NCBI RefSeq assembly: GCF_900156345.1
Contig: NZ_FTPP01000004.1
Location: 1-64,000 of the forward strand
DNA length: 64,000 bases
From: Pontibacter indicus
GTDB taxonomy: Bacteria > Bacteroidota > Bacteroidia > Cytophagales > Hymenobacteraceae
Reading direction: 5' to 3'
This document shows, piece after piece, positions 45,360 to 54,581 of the stretch. Every line of letters starts with the position of its first letter. Position 1 is the stretch's first letter. Made by a program: the position numbers and the translations under genes. The notes under the pieces were generated by a model. It searched no databases. It saw only the letters and a list, made by a program, of their open reading frames with translations, and was not told the DNA's origin.

Positions 45360-46655
45360 TTAATTATCCACTTCGCTTAAGGCAGGACGTTTGTCGTTTT
45401 CGTCGCGCTTTTCATACTGCACCTGAAAGGCAGACAAATCGGGTTTAAACTTGCGCTCTCTTTTCAGCTCGTGCTGGTAAATGATCTGCCCCAGATGATA
45501 GAGGAAGGGGTAGCCGAGGGTGTCGTAGTCGTACTTGCCGTCGTTGAGCACCTCGTCGCTGTTTACGTACACCGTGGCCGAGAGCATATACTCAACCTGG
45601 TTTTCAAAATCCGCTACATACGATACATCCGTCAGGAAGCCATAGGACCAGCCCACTTTGTTGAATACCCGCACATGTCTTGGCATTTGGTGCGAGTCGT
45701 TCCGGAAGAAGAACTTCACATAGCTGTCGTAGTAAATCGAGTCGTCGTATTTAGGGTATGGCGTTTCGGACGGGTACTGCGACAGGTAGCGGTACAGGAA
45801 GTCGTAATCGTCTTTGGTGAGGTTGAAGCGCTGCTTTTTGGGTACCGACTTCGGAAACATCACCGACTGCAGTAACTGCTGCAGATCCTCCAGGGGCAGC
45901 TTGTTATGCGCTGTAAAATCAAAAGGCCCCTGCACCAGCGTGTCGCGGCTGTCGTAGTGCGCCTTGCCGAGTTTGATGACCTGGCTGAAGTCAATGGAAT
46001 CGGTGTTGTAGAGTGCCGGCTGGGCATATTTGGTGCTGCCGTCTGCATTCAGGAAGCGCACCGGATTGGAGTAACGGTTTTGCTCTGTGGTAAAGCCCAT
46101 GAACTGCCGCACAATGCGGGAATCTTTGTAGCCTTTCCGTTGCAGGCTGCGGTTGACTTCCTGCTGCCCCACAAACTGGTACAGGCGGTTATAAGGGTCG
46201 TTCTCGCTGATCAGCAGGGCCCGTTTGATGAAGTGCGCGATGGAGGGCAGGCCATTGGCAGCGGTAGCGTCTGCATGGAGTGGCGTCTGCCCAACCTGGC
46301 TGCTGTCGAACACCACAGGCGTGTGTTTGTCTATCCCTTTCTTCTGAAGCGTGTTGAGCTTCTCCAAGGCCATGAAAGCCAGCGGCATCTTTACCGTAGA
46401 GGCCGGGTTGAAATAAAGATCCGGATCGTAGTTAAAGTAGTGGTTCTTGAAAGAAGGCTTGTTGTGCTTGTCGCGGTTGATCTCGGTATAGATGATCTGC
46501 ACACGATATTTCTCCAGATCCTGGAGCAGCACGTTCACACTCTCGTTGCCTGCTTTCAAAAGCAGGTTGCGCAGCTGTTCATCGGTTCTTTTCTGAGCCA
46601 TGGAAGGTTGAAAAATGCAAAGGAGTAAAGTAAGGAGGAGTAGACGTTTGGTCAT
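45360..46655 (-). CDS. Serine hydrolase, class A beta-lactamase-like
   Basis: 431 residues from the ATG at 46655, which begins a signal peptide (LLLLTLLLCIFQPSMAQ). S86-T-V-K89 is the SxxK motif, S150-E-N152 the SDN-like motif, and KVG with following WSYGF is the KTG-like motif, so the catalytic set of a class A beta-lactamase/DD-peptidase fold is complete. It is longer than true beta-lactamases and likely acts in peptidoglycan turnover or on an unknown ester; resistance cannot be inferred. Confidence 0.82.
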   Translation of the reverse strand: MTKRLLLLTLLLCIFQPSMAQKRTDEQLRNLLLKAGNESVNVLLQDLEKYRVQIIYTEINRDKHNKPSFKNHYFNYDPDLYFNPASTVKMPLAFMALEKLNTLQKKGIDKHTPVVFDSSQVGQTPLHADATAANGLPSIAHFIKRALLISENDPYNRLYQFVGQQEVNRSLQRKGYKDSRIVRQFMGFTTEQNRYSNPVRFLNADGSTKYAQPALYNTDSIDFSQVIKLGKAHYDSRDTLVQGPFDFTAHNKLPLEDLQQLLQSVMFPKSVPKKQRFNLTKDDYDFLYRYLSQYPSETPYPKYDDSIYYDSYVKFFFRNDSHQMPRHVRVFNKVGWSYGFLTDVSYVADFENQVEYMLSATVYVNSDEVLNDGKYDYDTLGYPFLYHLGQIIYQHELKRERKFKPDLSAFQVQYEKRDENDKRPALSEVDN

Positions 46656-46710
46656 ATGATACAGAGAGATGTTTCGGGTTTTGTTTTGGGTTCTTAGCAT
46701 ACTGATACCG

Positions 46711-47229
46711 CTACAATAGAAGCTTCATCATAAGGTCTGTCTGCTCGTCATCTCCCAGTCTGAAGATATGTTTGTCAAACTCGACGAACCCGTTTTTCTT
46801 ATAGAAATTGACCGCCCTTCGGTTTTCTTCCCAGACACCCAGCCATACATAGTCGACTTGCATTTGCCGTGCAATTTGGAGAGCATGTTCATAAAGCATC
46901 TGACCTACACCTTTGCCGTGATAGTCCTTTAACACATAGATTCGTTCTATTTCAAGGCCGCTGTCGCCTTTAAGTTCTGTCTGCGCCTGGCCTGTGTTCA
47001 CCTTTAGGTAACCAACTATTTTATCATCAACTGTAGCAAAATAGAATTCGGAATCTTTATTGTTTAGTTCAGCCGTCAGCTTTTCAACAGAAAGTTCTTC
47101 TTCCAGATACTTTTTCATGTTCTCCTCGGTATTGGTAGCTGAGAATGTATCAAAAAAAAATTGCCTGCTGATTTTTTGCAGTTGCGCAATGTCGTTTAGG
47201 CTAACTCTTTTTATGAGGATGTTATTCAT
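46711..47229 (-). CDS. GNAT family N-acetyltransferase
   Basis: 172 residues. Acetyl-CoA-binding motif A is LEIERIYVLKDYHGKGVGQMLYEHAL, with the Q/R-x-x-G-x-G core KGVGQM, followed by motif B VWEENRRAVNFYKKNGFVE. The likely substrate is an amine or a protein N-terminus; not determinable here. The base composition is more AT-rich than its neighbours, as is the next gene upstream, which hints at later acquisition. Confidence 0.9.
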   Translation of the reverse strand: MNNILIKRVSLNDIAQLQKISRQFFFDTFSATNTEENMKKYLEEELSVEKLTAELNNKDSEFYFATVDDKIVGYLKVNTGQAQTELKGDSGLEIERIYVLKDYHGKGVGQMLYEHALQIARQMQVDYVWLGVWEENRRAVNFYKKNGFVEFDKHIFRLGDDEQTDLMMKLLL

Positions 47230-47292
47230 TCCGGTTTGTGAGGCAGCTGTTTCGAGGTTGAGACGGAATTGGCGATGGTGCGTTTATAAGCG

Positions 47293-47700
47293 CTATAGGT
47301 GTTGTTGCGCCTTCATAGCTTTTGCTTTTTTCAAAATAATCCAAATTAGGATAGAGAAAGAAAGCGTTATGATGGCAAAGAATTTCTCAAAATTTGTCTT
47401 TGCTACCATGTTTCCGATCGTGTTTAAGACAAACAACCCTAGGAAGGCCCATAAAACAAGGTTCACAATCTTCAGTGGCAAGATCTGCTTCACATACTCT
47501 CCTTTTATTAAAAGAACGAAGCCCAGAAAGATGTTGATTGCCAAAGATATCGATTCGAATACGTACATCTCAGCATCACTCTTCAATCTACCACCCCATG
47601 TGATTTCATAGGGAATAAGCTTGAAAAGAATAGCCATGTGAAAAATAGTGATAGCTACGATTAGCCATAACATGATTTTAATTGCAATTCTCTTATCCAT
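47293..47700 (-). CDS. Small inner-membrane protein, unknown function
   Basis: 135 residues with four hydrophobic segments (LWLIVAITIFHMAILF, SISLAINIFLGFVLLI, IVNLVLWAFLGLFVLNTIG, FFAIITLSFSILIWII) and a Lys-rich tail (KKAKAMKAQQHL). I do not recognise a family. AT-rich relative to the surrounding genes, like the neighbouring GNAT gene. Confidence 0.6.
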   Translation of the reverse strand: MDKRIAIKIMLWLIVAITIFHMAILFKLIPYEITWGGRLKSDAEMYVFESISLAINIFLGFVLLIKGEYVKQILPLKIVNLVLWAFLGLFVLNTIGNMVAKTNFEKFFAIITLSFSILIWIILKKAKAMKAQQHL

Positions 47701-47778
47701 GTCCTTGTAATTTAGATCTTTAGACGCACAATTACTGTCTATAAGGAATTATTCCCTATAACATCTAATATAGCGTAG

Positions 47779-48678
47779 TTATGAGGAATGAGCATACTCC
47801 AGCCTCACCCCATTCTCCGCAACTTCCAGCCTTGCCGTGCGGCCGCACACCAGCGCCAGGTTGTCCGGCTCGTGGCCGGTTGGGAAGCCGTAGCAAACAG
47901 GGTAGCTATACTTGCCGCTGTGCTCGGCGATGATCTCGTAGGCGTCTTTTCCGAAAGGGATGGCGTTGTCTTTCATATCGCTGAAATGGCCCACGATAAG
48001 GCCGGCGAGGTCTTTGAGTTTGCCGGCGCGGTCGAGGTGCACCATCATGCGGTCGATGCTGTAGAGGTACTCGTCCACGTCTTCCAGAAACAGGATCTTG
48101 CCCTTTGTGTTGAAATCAGAGCTGGTGCCGGAGACGTTGTGCAACAGGGCCAGGTTGCCGCCGATCAGCTGGCCTTCGGCTATACCTGTGCGGTTGAAGG
48201 CATGCGAAGCGGTGCTGTAGCTGAGCTCCTCACCGAAGAGCACGCGGCGCAGGCTGTCCAGCGCAGCCACAGTGCCGGTAGGGAAGAGCAGGGGCATGAT
48301 GCCGTGCACGCTTTCTATACCTAAGCTGTGGATGTGGCAAAGGAGGGAGGTGATGTCGCTGAAGCCAACGATCCACTTCGGGTGCTGCTGGAACTTACTG
48401 AAATCTACCTGATCGAGGATGCGGGTGGTACCGTAGCCACCGCGGGCACAGATAATGGCCTTGATATCGGGGCGGTCGAGGGCCTGCTGCAGGTCCTGCA
48501 GGCGCAGGGCATCTTCGCCGGCAAACACACCGTACTGCGCCCCCACCGTAGGGCCGACCTCTACCTCCAAACCCCAGCTTTGCAGTATGTCGATGGCGGC
48601 GGCTATTTCTTCGCGGCTGATGAGGCGGGCGGTGGCGATGATGGCGATTTTGTCGCCGGGCTGTAGCGGTCTGATCAT
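47779..48678 (-). CDS. LD-carboxypeptidase (peptidase family S66)
   Basis: 299 residues. The S66 triad is readable: nucleophile S107 (VGFSDITSLL), E199 (LFLEDVDEYLY) and H269 (GFPTGHEPDN). Enzymes of this family cleave the D-Ala from murein tetrapeptides (L,D-carboxypeptidase) during wall recycling or self-immunity to microcin C. It is the only wall-recycling gene here apart from the transglycosylase at 14621. Divergent from abgT. Confidence 0.93.
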   Translation of the reverse strand: MIRPLQPGDKIAIIATARLISREEIAAAIDILQSWGLEVEVGPTVGAQYGVFAGEDALRLQDLQQALDRPDIKAIICARGGYGTTRILDQVDFSKFQQHPKWIVGFSDITSLLCHIHSLGIESVHGIMPLLFPTGTVAALDSLRRVLFGEELSYSTASHAFNRTGIAEGQLIGGNLALLHNVSGTSSDFNTKGKILFLEDVDEYLYSIDRMMVHLDRAGKLKDLAGLIVGHFSDMKDNAIPFGKDAYEIIAEHSGKYSYPVCYGFPTGHEPDNLALVCGRTARLEVAENGVRLEYAHSS

Positions 48679-48844
48679 GGGTAACGCAATTTTTGATGAT
48701 AAGCGAAGGTATGGCTTTTTGTTAAAATTTGCGAGGCTGCAAAATTTTGAACAAATTCGGAACCCCGTTTGCTATGGCCTTGGTTGCCCGGCACCTCTAC
48801 CTGAACAAGTGCTGCGCGGGCGGGAACCTTAAACCAACCTTTTT

Positions 48845-50371
48845 ATGACGCAAATCAAGACAAAAAAGTCAGGAGTTGACAAGTTTCTGTCGGTGATAGA
48901 ACGTATTGGCAACGCCTTGCCGCACCCGGCCACGCTGTTTGCGGGCTTTGCCCTGCTGGTTATCATCCTCTCGTGGGTAGCCAGTATGTTCGATTTGGCA
49001 GTGACACATCCCGGCACCGGCAAGATCATAACACCGGTTAACCTGCTCTCGGCAGAAGGACTCCACATGATCCTGACCCGCATGGTAACCAATTTCACCG
49101 ACTTCGCCCCGCTGGGCACGGTGCTTGTTTCTTTGCTGGGTATAGGTATAGCCGAGGGCACGGGCCTGATTGGGGCGGTGCTTCGCCTGGTGGTGCTATC
49201 CTCACCAAAGCGCTTGCTCACCTTTGTGATTGTATTCGCAGGTGTTATCTCTAACACGGCTTCTGAAGTAGGCTATGTACTGCTGGTGCCGCTGGCTGCG
49301 GTGATCTTCCTGGCGGCCGGCCGTCATCCGCTGGCTGGTCTGGCCGCAGCTTTTGCCGGTGTGTCGGGTGGCTACAGCGCTAACCTGCTGCTGGGCACCA
49401 TTGACCCGCTGCTGGCTGGCCTGTCTACGGAGGCGGCCCGCATCATCGATCCGAACTATACCGTGAACCCGGCTGCCAACTATTACTTTATGTTCGCATC
49501 TACCTTTGTAGTGGCGGCGCTGGGCACCTGGGTGACGGAAAAAATCGTGGTGCCAAGGTTGGGAGAGTATAACGGAGACGAAAAACCGGAAAGTATTGAC
49601 CGCCTGAACAAGCAGGAGAAGAGAGGCCTGCTCTACGCAACCATCTCCATCATCTTGTCCACTGCTTTTGTACTTGGCGGCCTGCTGCCGGAAGGCGGTT
49701 ACCTGCGCAACCCGGAGACGGGTGAAATCCTCAACTCGCCTTTCATGTCAGGCATTGTGGCCTTTATCTTCCTGCTTTCTGCCATTGCAGGTATAGCATA
49801 CGGTATCGGCGCCAAGACCATCAAAAATGACAGCGACGTGATGCGCGGCATGTCCAAGTCGATGGAGACACTGGGCTCTTACATCGTGCTGGTGTTCTTC
49901 GCAGCGCAGTTCGTGGCTTACTTCAACTGGACCAACCTGGGGCTGATCCTGGCCATTAACGGGGCTGATGTGCTGAAGACCTTGGGACTGAGCGGCATTC
50001 CGTTGATGATCATGTTCATCCTGGTGTCGGCCTCCATTAACATGATCATGGGCTCTGCCTCTGCCAAGTGGGCGATCATGGCACCGGTGTTCATCCCGAT
50101 GTTCATGCTGCTGGGCTACTCGCCGGAGTTCACCCAAACGGCCTATCGCATCGGCGACAGCGTAACCAACATCATCTCGCCGATGATGTCGTATTTCGCC
50201 CTGATCGTGGCCTTCATTCAGCGTTACGACAAGAAAGCAGGTTTAGGCACCGTTATCTCAACCATGCTGCCTTACTCTATCGTGTTCCTGATCGGCTGGG
50301 TTCTAATGTTTATTGTCTGGATCTTGCTGGACCTGCCGATTGGCCCGGGAGCACAGCTGTATATGCCCTAA
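48845..50371 (+). CDS. abgT: AbgT family transporter
   Basis: 508 residues with about twelve membrane segments. Signature stretches include [51 protein letters not shown] and [18 protein letters not shown]. The family imports p-aminobenzoyl-glutamate or exports sulfonamide-type compounds using the proton gradient. The LGIGIAEG stretch is encoded by two overlapping GGTATAG words (49139, 49145), as is AGIAYG at 49790. A terminator follows. Confidence 0.92.
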   Translation: MTQIKTKKSGVDKFLSVIERIGNALPHPATLFAGFALLVIILSWVASMFDLAVTHPGTGKIITPVNLLSAEGLHMILTRMVTNFTDFAPLGTVLVSLLGIGIAEGTGLIGAVLRLVVLSSPKRLLTFVIVFAGVISNTASEVGYVLLVPLAAVIFLAAGRHPLAGLAAAFAGVSGGYSANLLLGTIDPLLAGLSTEAARIIDPNYTVNPAANYYFMFASTFVVAALGTWVTEKIVVPRLGEYNGDEKPESIDRLNKQEKRGLLYATISIILSTAFVLGGLLPEGGYLRNPETGEILNSPFMSGIVAFIFLLSAIAGIAYGIGAKTIKNDSDVMRGMSKSMETLGSYIVLVFFAAQFVAYFNWTNLGLILAINGADVLKTLGLSGIPLMIMFILVSASINMIMGSASAKWAIMAPVFIPMFMLLGYSPEFTQTAYRIGDSVTNIISPMMSYFALIVAFIQRYDKKAGLGTVISTMLPYSIVFLIGWVLMFIVWILLDLPIGPGAQLYMP

Positions 50372-50391
50372 CAGGTATAGCCTTTAATATA

Positions 50392-50432
50392 AAAAGAGCC
50401 GGAGCAGGTATAGAAACTGCTTCGGCTCTTTT
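50392..50432. terminator. Terminator between abgT and the barrel gene
   Basis: AAAAGAGCCG (50392-50401) pairs with CGGCTCTTTT (50423-50432); the loop has a second paired region and a GGTATAG at 50407. It serves the convergent genes ending at 50371 and 50466. Confidence 0.8.
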
Positions 50433-50465
50433 GTTTTAAGCGGGTTGCTTAATGGAGGCTATGCC

Positions 50466-51068
50466 TTAAAACAACTTCAGACCCACGCTTACCAGGATCT
50501 GCTTATTAGCCAGGTCGTAATTGCTCTGATTAGTTGGGTTATCGAAGCTGCGGTTGATGCGTTCGTAGCGCACGTCCAATGTCAGGCGCTGAATGTCGAG
50601 GCCAACGCCCGCCTGGTAGCCCCAGTCAGAGTTCTCCATAAAACTCTTGATACTCTGCCCGTCCTGGCGTGCGCTCAGCAGCGTGGAGGCCACCGGACCT
50701 GCCTGCAGGCGCACTACATTGCCCAAGCTTATACCTGCCATAATGGGCACGTCGAGGCGATTGAACTTGATATCGGCTACACGGTTGGCTAGCGTGGCGT
50801 TGGGGTTCGACTCTAGGCGGCCACCCGTCTGTGTAAACACGGCTTCGGGTTGCACAAAAAGGCCTAAGATGTTGATGCGGGCAAAGGCACCGGCATGGTA
50901 ACTGGTCACAGATTCTTTTTTTGCATACTCAGCGGGGTTGCTGGTGACGTCATGCACACTCACGCTCGATGAGCCCACGCCCGCCTTAAGTCCACCCGTC
51001 AGGAACTGCGCCTGTGCTGCCGTGCTAAGGGCAAACAGCGCGAATATGGTCAGCACTAAATTTTTCAT
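50466..51068 (-). CDS. Outer-membrane beta-barrel protein (PorT-like)
   Basis: 200 residues from the ATG at 51068, giving a signal peptide (LVLTIFALFALSTAAQAQ). The mature protein is made of amphipathic strands (FARINILGLFVQPEAVF, LDVPIMAGISLG, LQAGPVAS, WGYQAGVGLDI) and ends VSVGLKLF with a C-terminal aromatic residue, as in eight-stranded barrels of Bacteroidota. Specific role unknown. Confidence 0.85.
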   Translation of the reverse strand: MKNLVLTIFALFALSTAAQAQFLTGGLKAGVGSSSVSVHDVTSNPAEYAKKESVTSYHAGAFARINILGLFVQPEAVFTQTGGRLESNPNATLANRVADIKFNRLDVPIMAGISLGNVVRLQAGPVASTLLSARQDGQSIKSFMENSDWGYQAGVGLDIQRLTLDVRYERINRSFDNPTNQSNYDLANKQILVSVGLKLF

Positions 51069-51231
51069 AGCTATCAGATTAAATTCTACATGGTTATACC
51101 TTAGCCAAAGCGGCACAGGTATAACGAATTATCAATAGCCTTTTAGTACGTAACCGTGTGAATATAGGGTATAGTAAGTCTTGTTATAGGATTAATCAAA
51201 TAATAATCATCTCCGTCTCCGGATCTGTCAC

Positions 51232-52167
51232 TTAAAGTTGCTCTTTGGAAACAACATTTACTTCGCCCGCTTCCAGTTCCATATGGGTATTGGTCAGTTG
51301 TGCGGCCTGTGCTTCTTTCCAGAGTGACCGCAACCGTTTGTGAAAGCGTTGGTCCCCGCCGTTCTCGCTCGAGACTGGAAAGTTGACGAAGGTGCCGTCC
51401 TTCAATTCGAGGAACAATTGGCTGTCCTCCAGGAAAGAGGGGTCTGCATGGAAAGTGATGTTCTGGATAGAGTCGAAGGGCATGAGGATGGCCGGTTCGT
51501 CCCAGGAGTTGTTGTACACGACTACCTTTTTGTCAGTGAAAAAATAGAAACCGTCTGTAAAGTCGCTGAAAGCATCCGAGTACCAGTATTGGATTTGCTC
51601 AGTAGGGTCTAACAGACCTTCGTCGGTGGCGAAACTCACATATTTTGCCTTCAGCTGTCTGCCGGGAACAACCTCAGTACCCGGGCCACCAGCGGCGACC
51701 ACGACTAGCCAGATAAAAAGACCCAGCACGAGCACGCTAAATCCGGACAGCACATAAAATGCAATACTCCGTTTCTGAGGGCCATGCTCCAGTTCGGCAA
51801 GGCGCTTGGTATGGGTGTGTAGTTTAAAGGCGGCAATGGTACCCATCAGGTAAAAGTACCCAAAAATCAGGGTGCCAAAGCTAAGAGGAAACTGTCCGTT
51901 ATAGGCAGATTCAATAAACTTGGAAAGCACAAAGTATACCAGCAGGCCTAACGCACTGAACCTGCTTTTTTTATAAATGCCGAATGTGAGTGCGGCGATC
52001 AGTGCCGCGTCAAACAGCGTCCATGTGTTGAAGCCTGAGCTATACCTGAAATCTTCATGGTAAGTACCTATCAGCGAAGCTAAAATGGTTAAAACCGTAG
52101 AGATGATCCCTAAAACCCATGCGTTGCGAATATGCTTTTCCGCCTTTTCAATTTCGTGCTGTTCCAT
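51232..52167 (-). CDS. Multi-pass membrane protein, unknown function
   Basis: 311 residues from the ATG at 52167. Five hydrophobic segments occupy the N-terminal 160 residues (for example WVLGIISTVLTILASLIG, FTLFDAALIAALTF-like, LLVYFVLSKFIE, LIFGYFYLMGTIAAFKL, AFYVLSGFSVLVLGLFIWLVVVAAGG). The C-terminal half is soluble and acidic, with PTEQIQYWYSDAFSDFTDGFYFFTDKKVVVYNN, resembling a lipid- or stress-sensing domain but not identified. Unknown. Confidence 0.65.
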   Translation of the reverse strand: MEQHEIEKAEKHIRNAWVLGIISTVLTILASLIGTYHEDFRYSSGFNTWTLFDAALIAALTFGIYKKSRFSALGLLVYFVLSKFIESAYNGQFPLSFGTLIFGYFYLMGTIAAFKLHTHTKRLAELEHGPQKRSIAFYVLSGFSVLVLGLFIWLVVVAAGGPGTEVVPGRQLKAKYVSFATDEGLLDPTEQIQYWYSDAFSDFTDGFYFFTDKKVVVYNNSWDEPAILMPFDSIQNITFHADPSFLEDSQLFLELKDGTFVNFPVSSENGGDQRFHKRLRSLWKEAQAAQLTNTHMELEAGEVNVVSKEQL

Positions 52168-52270
52168 TGCCCCTATACCTGTAAAATGATGGCTGCGAGT
52201 AAATACCAAATATCTAATATATAGAAAATTTGATTTACGGCATAGGGTGACTGTTAATTTCTAGTGTAGC

Positions 52271-52651
52271 CTACAGGATAGCGGTTGCCTCGATTTCCAC
52301 AAGTTGCTCCGGCCTGATGAGGGCGCTTACCTGCACCATGGTAGCGGCGGGCTTTATGTCTCTGAAGATCTCGCCGTGCGCGCGACCCACCGCTTCCCAC
52401 TGGCTGATATCGGTTACGTAGATGCGTGTACGCACTACCTGCTGCAGTGTGGCGCCGGCTTCCTGCAGGGCCTTCTCTATCTTCTGGAGGATGAAACGGG
52501 TCTGCTCATAGGCATCGCCTACACCTACTACCTGGTCACCATCCATGGCCGTGGTGCCCGCCACTTCTACTACATGGCCCACGCGCACAGCCCGGCTATA
52601 CCCAATCGTATCTTCCCATACCGCGCCGGAGGAGATGTTCTGTCTTTTCAT
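52271..52651 (-). CDS. ridA: RidA family protein
   Basis: 126 residues. Family features: RVGHVVEVAGTTAMDG, YEQTRFILQKIEKAL, the substrate-binding Arg in VVRTRIYVTDI and the final EIEATA Glu. RidA proteins hydrolyse reactive 2-aminoacrylate and related enamines/imines. Length and motifs agree. It lies just upstream of the composite repeat at 52654. Confidence 0.9.
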   Translation of the reverse strand: MKRQNISSGAVWEDTIGYSRAVRVGHVVEVAGTTAMDGDQVVGVGDAYEQTRFILQKIEKALQEAGATLQQVVRTRIYVTDISQWEAVGRAHGEIFRDIKPAATMVQVSALIRPEQLVEIEATAIL

Positions 52652-52653
52652 GA

Positions 52654-52790
52654 GTTCTAAAGTTTAGGAGTTAGAGAGTTTAGGAGTTAGAGCTTGTAGG
52701 GACAGATCGCGACCTGTCCGAATCGTGCATGATCAAACAATCAGCAATCAACCATCAACAATTCAACCATCCAACAATTTAGCAATTCAA
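52654..52790 (+). repeat. Composite interspersed repeat, left copy
   Basis: Three parts in order: a degenerate TTTAGGAGTTAGAG array (52654-52692), a palindromic core GGACAGATCGCGACCTGTCC with flanks (52696-52729, ending AATCGTGCA), and a degenerate CAACAATTCAACCATC-type array (52735-52790). The same three parts occur in the opposite orientation at 53827-54009 with 31 of 34 core bases identical. Confidence 0.75.
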
Positions 52791-52850
52791 CTACTACCAT
52801 ACCTGATACTCGGACAGAATCCTTAATTTTGGGTAAACAACTTTCCCCGG

Positions 52851-53828
52851 ATGCGTCTGAGATCGAAGCCTGTGCTATGCAACTACTACGTTACCTACCG
52901 CTGTAACGCGAAGTGCTCGTTCTGCGACATCTGGGAGAAGCCATCGCCCTACATCACACTGGAGGATGTGGCCCAAAACCTGCGCGACCTGAAAAAGCTG
53001 GGGGTGCAGGTGATTGACTTTACAGGCGGGGAGCCGCTCTTGCACCGGCAAATCGACCAGATGCTGGGAATGGCGCACGACATGGGCTTCATCACTACCC
53101 TTACCACCAACGGCATGCTGTACCCTAAGTTAGCGGAGCGACTGAAAGGTAAAGTGGACATGCTGCACTTCTCGCTGGACTCGGCCCACAAAGATGAACA
53201 CGATGCCGGTCGCGGTGTGGCCTGCTACGATTTTGTGATGGAATCGATAGAAGTGGCTAAGCAACTGGGCGAGCGACCCGATATTCTCTTCACGGTTTTC
53301 CGGCACAATCTGGACCAACTCGAGGAGATATACCGCACCATTACGCAGCCCAATAATCTGATGCTGATCATCAACCCGGCTTTTGAGTACAATGACGTAG
53401 CGGTAGGGGAGCAGCTCACGGAAGAAGAATTAGATTTTCTGACCGCTTTCGGAAAACGCAAAGGCGTATACCTGAACGAAGGCTTTGTGCAACTGCGTCG
53501 GGACGGGGGCAATAAGGTGGCCGATCCGGTTTGTAAAGCCGCCAGCACCACACTGGTCATCTCTCCGGAAAACGAATTGGTGTTACCCTGCTACCACCTG
53601 GGCACCAAAAGCTTCCCGATACAGGGAAATCTGCGTGCGCTATACCTTAGTGATGAGGTAGAGGAACTGAAGCAACTGGAGGGGCGACTGCCGGCCTGCG
53701 AAGGCTGCACCATCAACTGCTACATGCAACCCAGCTTCGCCGTAGAAATAAACAAATACTTCTGGAAAGCCCTCCCCAGCACACTGAAATATAACCTAAG
53801 CAAAGGGACGTGGAAGCGGTTAATTTGA
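52851..53828 (+). CDS. Radical SAM protein with auxiliary cluster-like cysteines
   Basis: 325 residues. The CxxxCxxC motif binding the catalytic [4Fe-4S] cluster is C18, C22 and C25 (RCNAKCSFCDIW). The GGEP motif (DFTGGEPLL) binds SAM. The C-terminus has further cysteines (VCKAAS, PCYHLG, ACEGCTINC) suggestive of a SPASM-like auxiliary cluster. Substrate unknown. It is bounded by two inverted composite repeats, and it is not obviously linked to the flanking RidA and carbonic anhydrase genes. Confidence 0.88.
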   Translation: MRLRSKPVLCNYYVTYRCNAKCSFCDIWEKPSPYITLEDVAQNLRDLKKLGVQVIDFTGGEPLLHRQIDQMLGMAHDMGFITTLTTNGMLYPKLAERLKGKVDMLHFSLDSAHKDEHDAGRGVACYDFVMESIEVAKQLGERPDILFTVFRHNLDQLEEIYRTITQPNNLMLIINPAFEYNDVAVGEQLTEEELDFLTAFGKRKGVYLNEGFVQLRRDGGNKVADPVCKAASTTLVISPENELVLPCYHLGTKSFPIQGNLRALYLSDEVEELKQLEGRLPACEGCTINCYMQPSFAVEINKYFWKALPSTLKYNLSKGTWKRLI

Positions 53829-54009
53829 TGGTTAAATTGCTGAATTGTTAAATTGTTGATTGCTGGTTGCTAATTGTTTGGTGCAAGATTCGGAAATCAT
53901 TTCCTGCATCATTGCCGGTGCACGATTCGGACGGGTCGCGACCTGTCCCTGCAAAAAACTCTCAAACTTCTAAACTTTCTAACTTTCTAACTTCTAAACT
54001 TTCTAACTT
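53827..54009 (-). repeat. Composite interspersed repeat, right copy (inverted)
   Basis: Mirror image of 52654-52790: an AATTGTTGATTGC-type array (53827-53879), a duplicated TGCAAGATTCGG word (53882-53893), the core (53919-53952) and a TTCTAAACTTTCTAAC array (53958-54009). The core begins TGCACGATTCGG and ends GACCTGTCCC. It runs right up to the carbonic anhydrase ATG at 54015. Confidence 0.75.
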
Positions 54010-54014
54010 AAAAT

Positions 54015-54536
54015 ATGCCAGTTATCTTACCTGTAAAAGGAATAAGCCCACAGCTCGGCGACGATTGTTTCGTAGCCGAGAATGCTACCATTGTGGGCGA
54101 TGTGTTGATGGGGCGCGAATGCTCGGTTTGGTTCAATGCTGTGGTCCGGGGCGACGTGAATGCAATCCGGATCGGCGACAAAACCAACATTCAGGATGGC
54201 GCTGTGATCCATTGCACTTATCAGAAGGCGGCTACAACCATTGGCAGCAATGTATCGATTGGGCACAACGCCATTGTGCATGGATGCACCGTGGAAGACA
54301 ATGTGCTGGTCGGGATGGGAGCCATTGTGATGGACAACGCGCTGGTGCAGAAAAATTGCATTGTGGCGGCGGGCGCTATCGTGCTGGAAAACACCGTATG
54401 TGAGTCGGGTTACATCTACGCCGGTATACCTGCCAAAAAGGTAAAACAACTCAGCCATGAGCAGATCGAGGGCCTGGATAAAGTAGCCAACAACTATGTG
54501 ATGTACAGCGGCTGGTTTACTAACCCGGAGGTGTAG
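54015..54536 (+). CDS. Gamma carbonic anhydrase family protein
   Basis: 173 residues of left-handed beta-helix (hexapeptide) repeats. The zinc ligands are H66 (VIHCTY), H84 and H89 (SIGHNAIVHG). Carbonic anhydrases of this type interconvert CO2 and bicarbonate, but many family members (YrdA/PaaY-like) have unknown or weak activity. The message has a very short leader because the repeat at 53827-54009 ends five bases before the ATG. Confidence 0.93.
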   Translation: MPVILPVKGISPQLGDDCFVAENATIVGDVLMGRECSVWFNAVVRGDVNAIRIGDKTNIQDGAVIHCTYQKAATTIGSNVSIGHNAIVHGCTVEDNVLVGMGAIVMDNALVQKNCIVAAGAIVLENTVCESGYIYAGIPAKKVKQLSHEQIEGLDKVANNYVMYSGWFTNPEV

Positions 54537-54546
54537 GCTTCCAAAA

Positions 54547-54581
54547 CAGAAAGGCTATACCTGTCCGGTATAGCCTTTCTG
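54547..54581. terminator. Terminator built from an inverted GGTATAG pair
   Basis: CAGAAAGGCTATACC (54547-54561) and its complement (54567-54581) form a perfect 15-base stem with a 5-base loop. It begins 10 bases after the carbonic anhydrase stop and ends directly against the stop of the convergent gene at 54582. Confidence 0.85.

Noticed and set aside
52654..54009. Regular AT-rich arrays as a CRISPR array
   Set aside because: Units are short, degenerate and without equal spacers, and there are no cas genes.
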